Source: Streptomyces sp. NBC_00510 (GTDB lineage Bacteria; Actinomycetota; Actinomycetes; Streptomycetales; Streptomycetaceae). From it: DNA of 64,000 bases. The stretch's first letter is position 1; every line of letters begins with the position of its first letter. The position numbers were made by a program, and so were the translations under genes. Under the pieces are notes generated by a model. That model saw only the letters and a list, made by a program, of their open reading frames with translations. It made no database searches and was not told the origin of the DNA. Shown here in pieces: positions 8,948 to 17,497 of this stretch. The stretch spans positions 9,286,001 to 9,350,000 of the forward strand of contig CP107851.1 of NCBI GenBank assembly GCA_036013505.1, written 5' to 3'.

Positions 8948-10042
8948 GTGGGGAGGGCCGACGACGAGATCTTCGGTGGCCCGGCCGAGGTGGGCTGGTA
9001 CGTACGGCTGCTCCCGGTCGTGGTGCTCGTCGGCGGCCTCGTCGTGGACTTCCTCACCCCGACGCAGTACACGAGCGCGTCGTTCTACTCCGTCGCCCCC
9101 GTGCTCGCGGCCCCGCTGCTGTCGATGCAGGGCACCATGGTGGTCGGTCTGGCGGCGATCGTCGCGGACGCGGCGATCCTGGCCCACTTCGGCCGGCTGC
9201 GGGGGCTGAGCGGGATGAGCGAGCTGCTGACCGTCTCGCTGGTCGCCGTGGTCGCGGTGTTCATCAACCGGCTGCTGGAGGCGCGTGAGGACCGGTTGCG
9301 CTCCGCCCGCTCGATCACCGCGGCCGTCCAGCGGGCGGTGCTCCCCGAACCGCCCGCGCGGGTCCGGGACCTGCGGATCGCGACCCGCTACGAGGCGGCG
9401 GAGGCGGAGGCCGAGATCGGCGGGGACCTGTACGCCGTCCAGGACACGCCGTACGGGCTGCGCTGCATCCTCGGGGACGTACGGGGCAAGGGTCTGGACG
9501 CCGTGGAGGAGGCGACGCTGGTCCTCGGCAGCTTCCGGATGGCGGCCGACGAGCAGGCGACCCTGGCGGACGTGGCGGGGCAGATGATGCGGGCCCTGTG
9601 GCGGGAGGTGGGCCGGCGCGAGGAGGGCGAGCAACTGGAGTGGTTCGCCACCGCGGTCCTGGCCGAGTTCCCGCACGGCGGCGACCACGTCCGGTTGGTG
9701 AACCTCGGTCACCCGGCACCGCTGCTGCTGCGGCGCGGAAAGGTGCGCGCCGCCGAGCCCTCGCAGTACGGGCTGCTGCTGGTGGAGGGCCTGGGGGAAG
9801 GAGAGGCCGTGGTGGACACGGTGCCGTTCCCGCCGGGTTCGACTTTGCTGCTGTGCACGGACGGCCTCACCGAGGCCCGCGACTCCAAGGGGCGCTTCTA
9901 CGACCCGCTGGCGCGGCTGGCCGGGGTGGAGCGCGGCGGTCCGGCCGAGTTGCTGGAGGCGCTGCTCGACGACGTGCACCGGCACGCGGGCGGTCCGACC
10001 GACGACGACATGGCGTTCCTCGCGGTGACGCGCGACAGCTGA
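8948..10042 (+). CDS. Membrane-anchored SpoIIE/RsbU-type PP2C phosphatase
   Basis: About 364 residues. Residues 15-110 carry three or four hydrophobic segments, and the C-terminal two thirds is a SpoIIE phosphatase domain with motifs EIGGDLYAV, LGDVRGKGLDA, LVNLGHPAPLLL, LLLCTDGLTEARD and TDDDMAFLAV. The acidic residues expected to bind two metal ions are present. Such proteins dephosphorylate anti-sigma-factor antagonists in partner-switching pathways. The start is the GTG at 8948, four bases after GGGAGGG; a slightly different start cannot be excluded. It is closely related in layout to the protein at 33799-35028. Confidence 0.85.
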   Translation: MGRADDEIFGGPAEVGWYVRLLPVVVLVGGLVVDFLTPTQYTSASFYSVAPVLAAPLLSMQGTMVVGLAAIVADAAILAHFGRLRGLSGMSELLTVSLVAVVAVFINRLLEAREDRLRSARSITAAVQRAVLPEPPARVRDLRIATRYEAAEAEAEIGGDLYAVQDTPYGLRCILGDVRGKGLDAVEEATLVLGSFRMAADEQATLADVAGQMMRALWREVGRREEGEQLEWFATAVLAEFPHGGDHVRLVNLGHPAPLLLRRGKVRAAEPSQYGLLLVEGLGEGEAVVDTVPFPPGSTLLLCTDGLTEARDSKGRFYDPLARLAGVERGGPAELLEALLDDVHRHAGGPTDDDMAFLAVTRDS

Positions 10043-10184
10043 GGCGGCGCCCGCCCGGCTCTCGAGCGGTCCCTTGCCCTCCGGGCGAGTCGCCGACCGC
10101 CTCGGCCCCGCTCCACGACGGAGAACAACCCTGCCGCCGCTCTCGGCCGGCCCGCCGGACAGGCCGCTTCGCCACCGCCATGAT

Positions 10185-10217
10185 CGGCCTCACCGGCCTC
10201 ACCGGCCTCACCGGCCT
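10185..10217 (+). repeat. Nine-base tandem repeat, about 3.7 copies
   Basis: CGGCCTCAC is repeated three times in perfect register and a fourth copy is partial, in the 348-base gap between the phosphatase and the DUF6204 gene. I see no gene in that gap. The repeat encodes nothing that I can support and may be a slippage-prone spacer. Confidence 0.6.
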
Positions 10218-10390
10218 GCGCGGCCCGCGTCCCACCTCCCGGAACGCCACCGCCCAGCCACTGTCCACCACCGGCTGACCGTGCGGGCGCGCCGCCGCGG
10301 GACGCCTCCCCCGCGCGGTCCCGCGGCGCCGCGCACCGGCCCCGTGAAATGCGGTGGAGCCGGACGGAGCCCGCTGCTTAAGGTCGGCGG

Positions 10391-10750
10391 ATGAGCACAC
10401 GCACCTTCCGCGTCACCGTCCGCGGCGCCTTCGACGGACTCACCGCCGAGCAGCGCGCCGAACTCCTCGCCCGCGCACCGGAACACGACGTCCTGCACGC
10501 CGCCTTCACCCCCGAGGGCCACCTCAGCTACGACGTCGCGGCACGCCCCGCCTTCACCTTCCGCTTCGTGGACTCCGGCGAGGCGGAGGAGGACATCCTC
10601 GACGCGACCGAACGCGCGGAGGATGCGGCCAGGGCGTGGCTGGACGAGCGCGGCTACGGCTACAAGAACCTCAGGTCCCAGGCCGAGGACCTCTCCCAGG
10701 CGCCGCTGGGCAAGCGGCAGCGCCGCGCCGCCGCGCAAGGGCACGCCTGA
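10391..10750 (+). CDS. DUF6204 family protein
   Basis: A 119-residue protein starting MSTRTFRVTVRGAFDGLTAEQRAEL, with a conserved LSYDVAARPAFTFRF segment and a C-terminal LDERGYGYKNL. It matches a small actinobacterial family that I recall as DUF6204. No catalytic motif, signal peptide or membrane helix is visible. Function is unknown. It stands alone, followed by the two-operator control region of the HTH/Clp-N pair. Confidence 0.7.
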   Translation: MSTRTFRVTVRGAFDGLTAEQRAELLARAPEHDVLHAAFTPEGHLSYDVAARPAFTFRFVDSGEAEEDILDATERAEDAARAWLDERGYGYKNLRSQAEDLSQAPLGKRQRRAAAQGHA

Positions 10751-10788
10751 GGTCCCGACCCCGTCCCCGCCCCGCGTCCACGGTCCGC

Positions 10789-10806
10789 TGTCAACCAGGG
10801 TTGACG
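10789..10806 (+). promoter_or_regulatory. Operator half 1: TGTCAA-N6-TTGACG
   Basis: Inverted repeat TGTCAA, six bases, TTGACG. Its right arm doubles as a possible -35 box for the downstream HTH gene. The architecture and the six-base spacer are the same as in the second, longer palindrome centred 28 bases downstream. Confidence 0.55.
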
Positions 10807-10810
10807 TCGT

Positions 10811-10840
10811 CATGTCTGTCAACGTAAATTGACAGACATG
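10811..10840 (+). promoter_or_regulatory. Long palindromic operator overlapping the HTH gene start
   Basis: Perfect 12-base arms CATGTCTGTCAA and TTGACAGACATG around the spacer CGTAAA. The right arm contains the ATG start codon (10838). TAAATT at 10825-10830 could serve as -10 box with TTGACG at 10801 as -35 (18-base spacing). That would place transcription initiation close to the ATG and give a leaderless message. A repressor bound here would block both polymerase and translation start. Confidence 0.65.
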
Positions 10841-11047
10841 ACCGAGGCAACCGATCTCGCCGAGCGGGCGGGCGACCGCGATCCGAGGGTCGGGCTGCGG
10901 GCCGTCGCCGCGCTGCGGCGGCTGCTGGAGCAGCTGGAGACCGTACAAGTCAGGAGCGCGCGGGCGCAGGGGTGGTCGTGGCAGGAGATCGCCCACGAAC
11001 TCGGCGTCAGCAGGCAGGCCGTGCACAAGAAGTACGGGAGGCATTGA
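10838..11047 (+). CDS. Small helix-turn-helix regulator
   Basis: About 69 residues, ending in a clear helix-turn-helix: GWSWQEIAHELGVSRQAVHKKYG. The N-terminal half is a helical stretch rich in Arg, Leu and Glu. The ATG at 10838 is preferred over a TTG at 10829 because the promoter and palindrome geometry allow a leaderless start. Its stop is followed after two bases by the Clp-N gene, so the two are an operon. It is very likely the autorepressor that binds the palindromes in its own promoter. Confidence 0.75.
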   Translation: MTEATDLAERAGDRDPRVGLRAVAALRRLLEQLETVQVRSARAQGWSWQEIAHELGVSRQAVHKKYGRH

Positions 11048-11049
11048 GG

Positions 11050-11622
11050 ATGTTCGAGAGGTTCACGAAGAGCGCGCGCGAGGTCGTCGAGGGCGCGGTC
11101 GGGCACGCCGAACGGGCGGGCGACCCGACGATCGGCGAGGAGCACCTGCTGCTGTCGCTGCTCGACCTGGAGGGCACCCGGGCCTCCTCGGCCCTGGCCG
11201 CGCTCGGCGTCGACCGGCGCCGCGAGGCCCTGGAGGAGGCGCTGGGGGAGACCCGGCGGCGCGGCGGGGTCTCACGGGCCGACGCCGAGGCGCTCGCCGG
11301 GCTCGGCATCGACGTCGCCGCGATCGTCGCCCGCGTGGAGGACGCCCACGGCGCCGGGGCCCTCGCCGCCCGCCGCGGGCCCCGGCGGTGGCGGCCCGCC
11401 GGACGACGGCCCTTCACCCGCGGGGCCAAGGGCGTCCTGGAGCGCTCCCTGCGCTCCGCCGTGGCCCGGGGCGACCGTCACATCGGCGACGAGCACGTCC
11501 TGCTCGCCCTCACCATCGGCCCCGGCGTGGTCGCGGACGTCCTCGCCGAGCACGGGGCGTCGTGGGCCGATGTCGAGCGCGTGCTCGCGGCGGACGGCCA
11601 GGGCAGGGCGGAGGCGAGCTGA
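11050..11622 (+). CDS. Stand-alone Clp N-terminal (double repeat) domain protein
   Basis: 190 residues with two Clp-N repeats. Repeat 1 is FERFTKSAREVVEGAVGHAERAG...IGEEHLLLSLL at residues 2-50. Repeat 2 is FTRGAKGVLERSLRSAVARGDRHIGDEHVLLAL at about residues 118-155. No AAA+ ATPase domain follows, so it is an orphan substrate-binding or adaptor domain like that at the start of ClpC/ClpA. It starts two bases after the HTH gene. A role in stress proteostasis, for example as an adaptor or decoy for a Clp machine, is inference. Confidence 0.8.
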   Translation: MFERFTKSAREVVEGAVGHAERAGDPTIGEEHLLLSLLDLEGTRASSALAALGVDRRREALEEALGETRRRGGVSRADAEALAGLGIDVAAIVARVEDAHGAGALAARRGPRRWRPAGRRPFTRGAKGVLERSLRSAVARGDRHIGDEHVLLALTIGPGVVADVLAEHGASWADVERVLAADGQGRAEAS

Positions 11623-11728
11623 ACGCCCGCTCCCGGCGGGCAAATCGGTTGAGCGGCCGACGGCGGCCGTGCTAACCCTTTCGGGTTCCACGACGTCGAT
11701 CATGCCGACCCGAAGGAGGGCCGCCCCC

Positions 11729-12256
11729 ATGGTGCCCGGACGACTGGTGAAGTTGCGCCCGATGGAGCCCGCGGACGCCGATGCGCTGTGGCGCTGGAAC
11801 CACGACCCCGAGGTCATGCGCTGGATGGACGACGGCTACGCCCAGCCCCTCGCACAGGTGAGGAAGCGCATGGAGGAGCGGCCCCGCAACGCTTACGGCG
11901 ACGTGCTCCACGGGATCGAGGTGCAGGAGGACGGCCGGCTCATCGGCCTGGTGCGGCTGCGCGACGCCGAGCCCGAGACCGGATGCGCCGAACTCGACAT
12001 CTACCTCGGCGAGAAGGAGTACTGGGGCCGCGGCTACGCCACCGACGCCATGCGCACGATGTGCCGCTACGGCTTCGAGAAGATGCGCCTGCACAAGATC
12101 TCGCTCACCGTCGTGACCGAGAACGAGGCGGCGCACCACGTCTACCGGAAGGTCGGCTTCGTCGAGGAGGGCCGGCTGCGCCAGGTCTTCCGGCGCGACG
12201 GCCGGTGGTACGACATGTTCACCATGGGCCTCCTGGAGGGCGAACTCCTCGACTGA
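11729..12256 (+). CDS. GNAT family N-acetyltransferase (RimJ/RimL type)
   Basis: 175 residues. The acetyl-CoA binding pattern is YWGRGYATDAMRTMCRYGF, followed by LHKISLTVVTENEAAHHVYRKVGFVEEGRLRQ, which is characteristic of ribosomal-protein-type GNATs (RimJ/RimL, PF13302 style). The ATG at 11729 follows GAAGGAGG nine bases upstream. Upstream in-frame starts lack this. The substrate is unknown. Confidence 0.82.
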   Translation: MVPGRLVKLRPMEPADADALWRWNHDPEVMRWMDDGYAQPLAQVRKRMEERPRNAYGDVLHGIEVQEDGRLIGLVRLRDAEPETGCAELDIYLGEKEYWGRGYATDAMRTMCRYGFEKMRLHKISLTVVTENEAAHHVYRKVGFVEEGRLRQVFRRDGRWYDMFTMGLLEGELLD

Positions 12257-12369
12257 GCCGCGGGCCCGCCACGGTGGGACGCCCCGGCACGCTGATCGCG
12301 CACGGCGTGCGCTTGACGTAGCCTGGGGCGTCCATCGGCAGTGATCCGCAGACGGCACAGGGGGCCGGC

Positions 12370-12642
12370 GTGACGACAGCAGCATGTCCCGATCTCGAGC
12401 AGGCCCCGGCCGACGTCGCGGCCGCGCCGCCGGTCGACGGCTGCGCCGACTGCCTGGCCGCCGGACACCACGACTGGGTCCATCTGCGGCTGTGCCTCAC
12501 CTGCGGCCACATCGGATGCTGCGACAGCTCGCCGGGCCGGCACGCCACCGGGCACTACGAGGCCACCGGCCACCCCGTGATCCGCTCCTACCAGCCGGGC
12601 GAGAACTGGCGCTGGTGCTTCGTCCACGAGTCGATGGACTGA
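12370..12642 (+). CDS. UBP-type zinc finger protein
   Basis: Ninety residues containing a Cys/His-rich zinc-binding fold: CADCLAAGHHDW, LCLTCGHIGCCDSSPGRHATGHYEATGHPV, then WRWCFVHE. This is the ZnF-UBP pattern that in eukaryotes binds the ubiquitin C terminus. In Actinobacteria such small proteins are common and uncharacterised. Start is GTG at 12370. It converges on the antiporter gene with only 15 bases between stops. Confidence 0.8.
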   Translation: MTTAACPDLEQAPADVAAAPPVDGCADCLAAGHHDWVHLRLCLTCGHIGCCDSSPGRHATGHYEATGHPVIRSYQPGENWRWCFVHESMD

Positions 12643-12657
12643 GGCCCGGGCCCACGG

Positions 12658-14235
12658 CTACTCGCGCTGCAGCGCCGCCTCCTCCAGATCCAGTTCGCGC
12701 ATGACGCGGCGCAGCACCTCGTCGTCGATGAGCCGTTCGTCGCGGAAGCGCACGAACTCCTGCCGTTCGGCCTCCAGCATCGCGCGGCGCAACCGCCGGT
12801 AGGCCACGCTCGGCGGCTCGGCGCCCCCGCCGGTCGGGCCGCCCAGCCGTTCCCAGGCGGCGTTGCGGCGGGCCTCCGCGGTCTGCCGCAGGTTCTCCAG
12901 CACGGCCTGGTGGGAGCGCTTGTCCCCGGCCAGCTCCTGCAGGCGCGCCAGTGCCGCCCGGGCGGCACTGTGCTGGGCGCTCGCCTCGGCCAGGGCGTCC
13001 TCGTACGCCTCCTTGTTGCAGATGCCGAGCCGCCGGATGAGCGGGGGCAGCGTCATCCCGTGCAGCAGCAGCGTGGCGACCGTGACGAAGAAGGTCAGGA
13101 ACAGGATCTCGTCGCGCCCGGGGAACGGTGCGCCGCTGTCGGTGGTCTCCGGCACGGCGAAGGCCGCGGCCAGCGAGACCACGCCGCGCATGCCCGCCCA
13201 GGAGAGCACGACCGGGTACTGCCACACGGGATACGGATCGCGCGCCCGGATCCGCGGGAACACCAGCCGTGGCAGGTAGGTCGCGGGGTAGACCCACACG
13301 ACGCGCGCGAGGACGGTCACCGCCGTCAGCGCGGCACCGGCGGCCACCAGCCGCCCCACGCCCGTGTCCACCGTGTCGACGATGCCCCGCACCTGCAGGC
13401 CGATCAATGCGAAGACGAGGGCTTCCAGCACCGTGTCCAGGGCGTTCCAGACCGCGTACACCTGCAGCCGGGAGGTCGCCTCCACGTCCGGGGACCGGTG
13501 TCCCAGGTACAGGCCGGCCACGACCACGGCCAGTACCCCCGAGGTGTGCGCCTCCTCGCCGACGAGGTAGGCGAGGAACGGCACGAGCAGCCCGAGCGCG
13601 CTGGCCAGGTCCCCGGGCAGGAACCGGTGCCCGATGCGGGCCAGCCAGCCGATCGCCAGACCGATCAGCGAGCCCCCGACGGCCGCCATCAGGAAGACCC
13701 CGACGCCCTGCAGGAGGGTGTAGCCGGCGCCGGCCACAGACGCGATGGCCACGCGGTAGGCCGTCAGCGCGGTGGCGTCGTTCACCAGGCTCTCGCCGCC
13801 GAGCACGGTCAGCAGCCGGCGCGGCAGCCCCAGCCGGCGTCCGATGGAGGTCGCCGCGACCGCGTCGGGCGGCGACAGCACCGCGCCGAGCACCAGCGCC
13901 GGGCCCAGCGGCAGCCCCGGCACCAGCCAGAACGCGGTGTAGCCGATCACCACCGTGGTGAACAGCACCAGTCCCACGGCCAGCAGCCCGATGGGGCGCA
14001 GGTTCTCCCGGAAGCGCAGGTAGGAACTCTCCCGCGCCGAGGAGTACAGCAGCGGGGGCAGGACCAGCACCATCACCAGCTCGGGCTCGATGGCGTACGC
14101 GGGGATGCCCGGCACGAAGGACGCGCACAGGCCGACGGCGACCAGCAGCAGCGGGGGAGACACCCCCAGACGCCGGGCGACGGCGGTGACCAGCACCGCA
14201 CCGACCATGAGCGCGACGAGCGCCAGCCCCTCCAC
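12658..14235 (-). CDS. Na+/H+ antiporter (CPA1/NhaP family)
   Basis: Integral membrane cation/proton antiporter of about 525 residues with about a dozen hydrophobic segments. The conserved membrane motifs LSPPDAVAATSI and LGGESLVNDATAL, which carry the ion-coupling aspartates of the NhaP/NHE family, are present, as is SWAGMRGVVSLAAA. The last 130 residues are a charged cytoplasmic helical tail, typical of bacterial NHE homologues. The GTG at 14235 is six bases after GGAGGAG and is preferred over the in-frame GTG at 14250, which overlaps that Shine-Dalgarno sequence. Likely role: pH and sodium homeostasis. Confidence 0.87.
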   Translation of the reverse strand: MEGLALVALMVGAVLVTAVARRLGVSPPLLLVAVGLCASFVPGIPAYAIEPELVMVLVLPPLLYSSARESSYLRFRENLRPIGLLAVGLVLFTTVVIGYTAFWLVPGLPLGPALVLGAVLSPPDAVAATSIGRRLGLPRRLLTVLGGESLVNDATALTAYRVAIASVAGAGYTLLQGVGVFLMAAVGGSLIGLAIGWLARIGHRFLPGDLASALGLLVPFLAYLVGEEAHTSGVLAVVVAGLYLGHRSPDVEATSRLQVYAVWNALDTVLEALVFALIGLQVRGIVDTVDTGVGRLVAAGAALTAVTVLARVVWVYPATYLPRLVFPRIRARDPYPVWQYPVVLSWAGMRGVVSLAAAFAVPETTDSGAPFPGRDEILFLTFFVTVATLLLHGMTLPPLIRRLGICNKEAYEDALAEASAQHSAARAALARLQELAGDKRSHQAVLENLRQTAEARRNAAWERLGGPTGGGAEPPSVAYRRLRRAMLEAERQEFVRFRDERLIDDEVLRRVMRELDLEEAALQRE

Positions 14236-14318
14236 GGACGTCTCCTCCACCCCTGTGGCGGCACGCGCCGCACGTGTGGCTCGACTGTACTGGTGTGCAC
14301 TGGCGACGCGGCCGGGCC

Positions 14319-15104
14319 TCAGTCCTCGGTGGTGGCGGCTCCCGGCGCGGCCTCGGGGAGACCGATGAACATCGTCCGGTGCAGCGCCTCGACGTGTACC
14401 TGGGCGACCGCGGCGGCCGTCGCGCGGTCACCCTGCCGCAGGGCGCGGACCAGGGCCCGGTGCTCGGCGTTGGAGGCGCGCAGCGCGTCGAGCGGGTAGG
14501 GCAGGTAGTACCGGTAAAGCTCGCGGACGACGGCCGCGTACGGGACGACGACCGACGGTGTCCCGGTGGCGGAGGCGACGGCGAGGTGGAACTCCTCGTC
14601 ATGGCGGTGGAACTCGGCCCAGCCGGTCACCGCGTCCATGAGGTCGACCAGGTGCTCCAGTTCGCGCAGCGCGGAGTCGTCGGCGTGGCCGGCGGCGAGG
14701 TGGGCGATGCCGCACTCCAGGACCAGCCGGTGGTCGATCAGCCGGCGCACCGCGTCGGTGTCGGAGCGGTAGCTGCCGACGGCGCTGACCGAGCCCTTCG
14801 CCGGTTGCCGGGCGACCAGTGTGCCGCCGTTGCGGCCGCGGCGGCGCTCCAGCAGCCCGTCGTCGCACAGGGCCACCAGGGCCCGGCGCACCGTGATCTC
14901 CCCGACGTCCAGCGCCGCGGCGATCTCGCCGGCGGCGGGCAACCGCTCCCCGGGGGCGAGCAGGCCCAGGTCGATGGCCATGGCTATCCGGGCGCGGACG
15001 GTGTCCAGCGCGGACAGACGGCGGATGCCGCCGAGGGCCGGGGTGCTCAGCGGTGGGCCGGCGGCTGCCGTGACCTGGCCGGTCCGGTTCTCCGTGTCGG
15101 GCAT
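14319..15104 (-). CDS. GntR-family regulator (FadR subfamily)
   Basis: About 261 residues. The N-terminal winged helix reads IAMAIDLGLLAPGERLPAAGEIAAALDVGEITVRRALVALCDDGLL. The C-terminal all-helical FCD-type ligand domain contains the metal-binding style DEEFHLAVA segment and AEHRALVRAL. It starts at the ATG 15104 (MPDTENRTG) and is divergent from the nitrilase-permease operon, so it probably controls it in response to an amine or amide-derived ligand. Confidence 0.83.
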   Translation of the reverse strand: MPDTENRTGQVTAAAGPPLSTPALGGIRRLSALDTVRARIAMAIDLGLLAPGERLPAAGEIAAALDVGEITVRRALVALCDDGLLERRRGRNGGTLVARQPAKGSVSAVGSYRSDTDAVRRLIDHRLVLECGIAHLAAGHADDSALRELEHLVDLMDAVTGWAEFHRHDEEFHLAVASATGTPSVVVPYAAVVRELYRYYLPYPLDALRASNAEHRALVRALRQGDRATAAAVAQVHVEALHRTMFIGLPEAAPGAATTED

Positions 15105-15154
15105 GGGACCGACTGTAGTACCGGAAAACATCTCACCTTGAGCACTCTTGTTTA

Positions 15155-15164
15155 TCTGATCAGA
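15155..15164. promoter_or_regulatory. Candidate GntR operator in the divergent promoter
   Basis: Perfect palindrome TCTGATCAGA in an AT-rich stretch (15131-15180) between the GntR gene and the nitrilase gene. The wider context GAGCA...TGCTC is also partly symmetric. Position and symmetry fit an operator controlling both directions. Binding is inferred. Confidence 0.4.
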
Positions 15165-15205
15165 ATGCTCTAATTTCCTCAGCACTCGAACGAAGCAGGT
15201 GCACC

Positions 15206-16081
15206 ATGTCCCGACCCCTTCCCGTGACCCTCGCCCAGGCCGGGCCCCGCCCCGCCGGGGAACCCTCGTCCGGCTTCGCGGCAGAGGCGGGGACCCTGCT
15301 GGCGCGCTTCCCGCAGACCCGACTGCTGGCCTTCCCCGAGCTGCACCTGTTCGGCGTGGACGGCGGGCCGCAGGACACGGAGCGGCACCTGCGCGATTGC
15401 GCGCAGCCGCTGGACGGACGCCTCGTACGGGAGCTCGGCGAGATCGCCGGGGACCTGGGCGTGTGGCTGCTGCCCGGCAGCATCTGCGAACGCGGCCCGG
15501 ACGGCGAGCTGTTCAACACCGCGCTCGCCTTCTCGCCCGAGGGGCGGCTCGTCGCGCACTACCGCAAGGTCTTCCCCTGGCGGCCCCGCGAGCCCTACAC
15601 CCCGGGCGACCGGTTCGTGGTCTTCGACATCCCCGAGGCCGGCCGCGTCGGATTCTCCATCTGCTACGACGCGTGGTTCCCCGAGGTCGCCCGGCACCTG
15701 GCCTGGATGGGCGCCGAGGTCATCGTCAACCCGGTCATGACCACGACCGGCGACCGCGCCCAGGAACTCGTCCTGGCCCGCGCCAACGCCATCACCAACC
15801 AGGTCTACGTGGTCAGCGTCAACACCGCCGGCCCCCTCGGCACCGGCCGCAGCCTCGTCGTCGACCCCGAGGGACGCGTCCGCACCGAGGCGCCCGACAG
15901 CGCCTCCACCGCCCTCACCGACGTCCTGGACCTGGACGACGTGACCCGCGTCCGCACCTACGGCACGGCCGGCCTCAACCGCATGTGGTCCCAGTTCACC
16001 GACACCGACCGCCCCCTCGAACTCCCCCTGTACGACGGGCGCATAGACCCTCGCAGCTGGCGCCCCGCCCGCCGCGGCTGA
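15206..16081 (+). CDS. Carbon-nitrogen hydrolase (nitrilase superfamily)
   Basis: 291 residues with the full Glu-Lys-Cys catalytic triad: E45 in LAFPELHLFG, K121 in HYRKVFPWRP and C153 in FSICYDAWFPE. It likely hydrolyses an amide or carbamoyl-amine. It sits 20 bases ahead of a polyamine/amino-acid permease, with a GntR regulator in divergent orientation, which suggests uptake and breakdown of an amide- or amine-containing compound (for example N-carbamoylputrescine-like). The exact substrate is not readable from sequence. Confidence 0.85.
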   Translation: MSRPLPVTLAQAGPRPAGEPSSGFAAEAGTLLARFPQTRLLAFPELHLFGVDGGPQDTERHLRDCAQPLDGRLVRELGEIAGDLGVWLLPGSICERGPDGELFNTALAFSPEGRLVAHYRKVFPWRPREPYTPGDRFVVFDIPEAGRVGFSICYDAWFPEVARHLAWMGAEVIVNPVMTTTGDRAQELVLARANAITNQVYVVSVNTAGPLGTGRSLVVDPEGRVRTEAPDSASTALTDVLDLDDVTRVRTYGTAGLNRMWSQFTDTDRPLELPLYDGRIDPRSWRPARRG

Positions 16082-16101
16082 ACCATCCCCGGAGCCCCAC
16101 G

Positions 16102-17478
16102 ATGACCGACCACGCCGCGCGCGCCGCGACCACGGCCCCCGCGCTGTCCCGCACCCTCGGACTCAGAGCCGTCGTCTCCTTCGGCCTGGCCTACATGACC
16201 CCGCTGATCGTGCTCGGCACCTTCGGCGTCGTGGCGGAGAAGACCGGCGGCGCGGTCCCCACCGCGTACGCCCTGGCACTCGTCGCCATGCTCTTCACCG
16301 CCTACAGCTACGGGAAGATGGCCGCCGAGCACCCCGTCGCCGGCTCCGCCTACACCTACGTACGGCGCTCCATCGACGGACGGGCCGGCTTCCTCGTCGG
16401 CTGGGCCACGCTCCTGGACTACTTCTTCCTGCCCATGGTCATCTGGCTGATCGGCGGCGCCTACCTGCAGGCGCAGTGGCCCGGCGTGCCGATGTGGGTG
16501 TGGATCCTCGCCTTCATCCTCACCACCACCGCGCTCAACCTGCTCGGCATCCAGGCCGCGGACCGGGCCAACTCCCTGCTGATGGCGTTCCAGATCCTCG
16601 TCATCGTCATCTTCGCGCTGCTCTCGCTGCGGCACGTCTTCCACATCGAGGGCGCCGGGGGCCTGTTCAGCACCGGGCCGTTCCACAACGACGCCACCAC
16701 GCTGGCCGGGATCTCCGGCGGCGCGGCCATCGCGGCGTACTCCTTCCTCGGCTTCGACGCCGTCACCACGCTCACCGAGGAGACCGTCGAGCCCCGCAGG
16801 ACCATGCCCCGCGCGATCATGCTCACCGCCCTCATCGGCGGCGGCATTTTTATCGCGCTCGCCTACACCACCCAGCTCGCCCACCCCGGCAGCCGGTTCG
16901 ACGACCCCAGTTCGGCCGCCTTCGAGATCGCCAGGACCATCGGCGGCGACCTCTTCTCGTCCGTCTTCCTCGCCGGACTCGTCGTCGCCCAGTTCGCCTC
17001 CGGCGTCGCCGCCCAGGCCAGCACCTCCCGCCTGCTGTACGCCATGGGCCGCGACGACGTCCTGCCGCGCAAGGTGTTCGGCTACCTCCACCCCCGCCAC
17101 CTGACGCCGGCCTTCAACATCCTCCTGACCGGCGTGGTCGGGCTGATCGCCCTCCGCCTGGACGTCGCCACCTCCACCTCCTTCATCAACTTCGGCGCCT
17201 TCACCGCCTTCACCTTCGTCAACCTCAGCGTGATCGCGACGTACCTGCGCAAGCGCCGCGCGGGCGAGCACGTGGGCCTGTTCGGCTACGCCGTCGTCCC
17301 CGCCGTCGGCGCCCTGATCGACCTCTGGCTCCTGTTCCACCTCGACGGCAAGGCCCTCACCCTCGGCGCCATCTGGCTCGCCCTCGGCGTCGCCTACCTC
17401 GCCTACCTGACCCGCGGCTTCCGCACCCCGCCGCCCGAGCTCAGCTTCGACGAGCGGGAGAGCACGGCCGACGCCTGA
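16102..17478 (+). CDS. APC-family permease, putrescine/amino-acid importer type
   Basis: 458 residues with about 12 hydrophobic segments. The start LGLRAVVSFGLAYMTPLIVLGTFGVVAEKTGG and the later SFLGFDAVTTLTEETVEPRRTMPRAI are typical of the amino acid-polyamine-organocation superfamily, close to PuuP-like importers. It follows the nitrilase gene after a 20-base gap and is probably in the same operon. The C-terminal tail is cytoplasmic and charged. Confidence 0.83.
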   Translation: MTDHAARAATTAPALSRTLGLRAVVSFGLAYMTPLIVLGTFGVVAEKTGGAVPTAYALALVAMLFTAYSYGKMAAEHPVAGSAYTYVRRSIDGRAGFLVGWATLLDYFFLPMVIWLIGGAYLQAQWPGVPMWVWILAFILTTTALNLLGIQAADRANSLLMAFQILVIVIFALLSLRHVFHIEGAGGLFSTGPFHNDATTLAGISGGAAIAAYSFLGFDAVTTLTEETVEPRRTMPRAIMLTALIGGGIFIALAYTTQLAHPGSRFDDPSSAAFEIARTIGGDLFSSVFLAGLVVAQFASGVAAQASTSRLLYAMGRDDVLPRKVFGYLHPRHLTPAFNILLTGVVGLIALRLDVATSTSFINFGAFTAFTFVNLSVIATYLRKRRAGEHVGLFGYAVVPAVGALIDLWLLFHLDGKALTLGAIWLALGVAYLAYLTRGFRTPPPELSFDERESTADA

Positions 17479-17497
17479 GCCGCCCGGCGCCGGCGGG

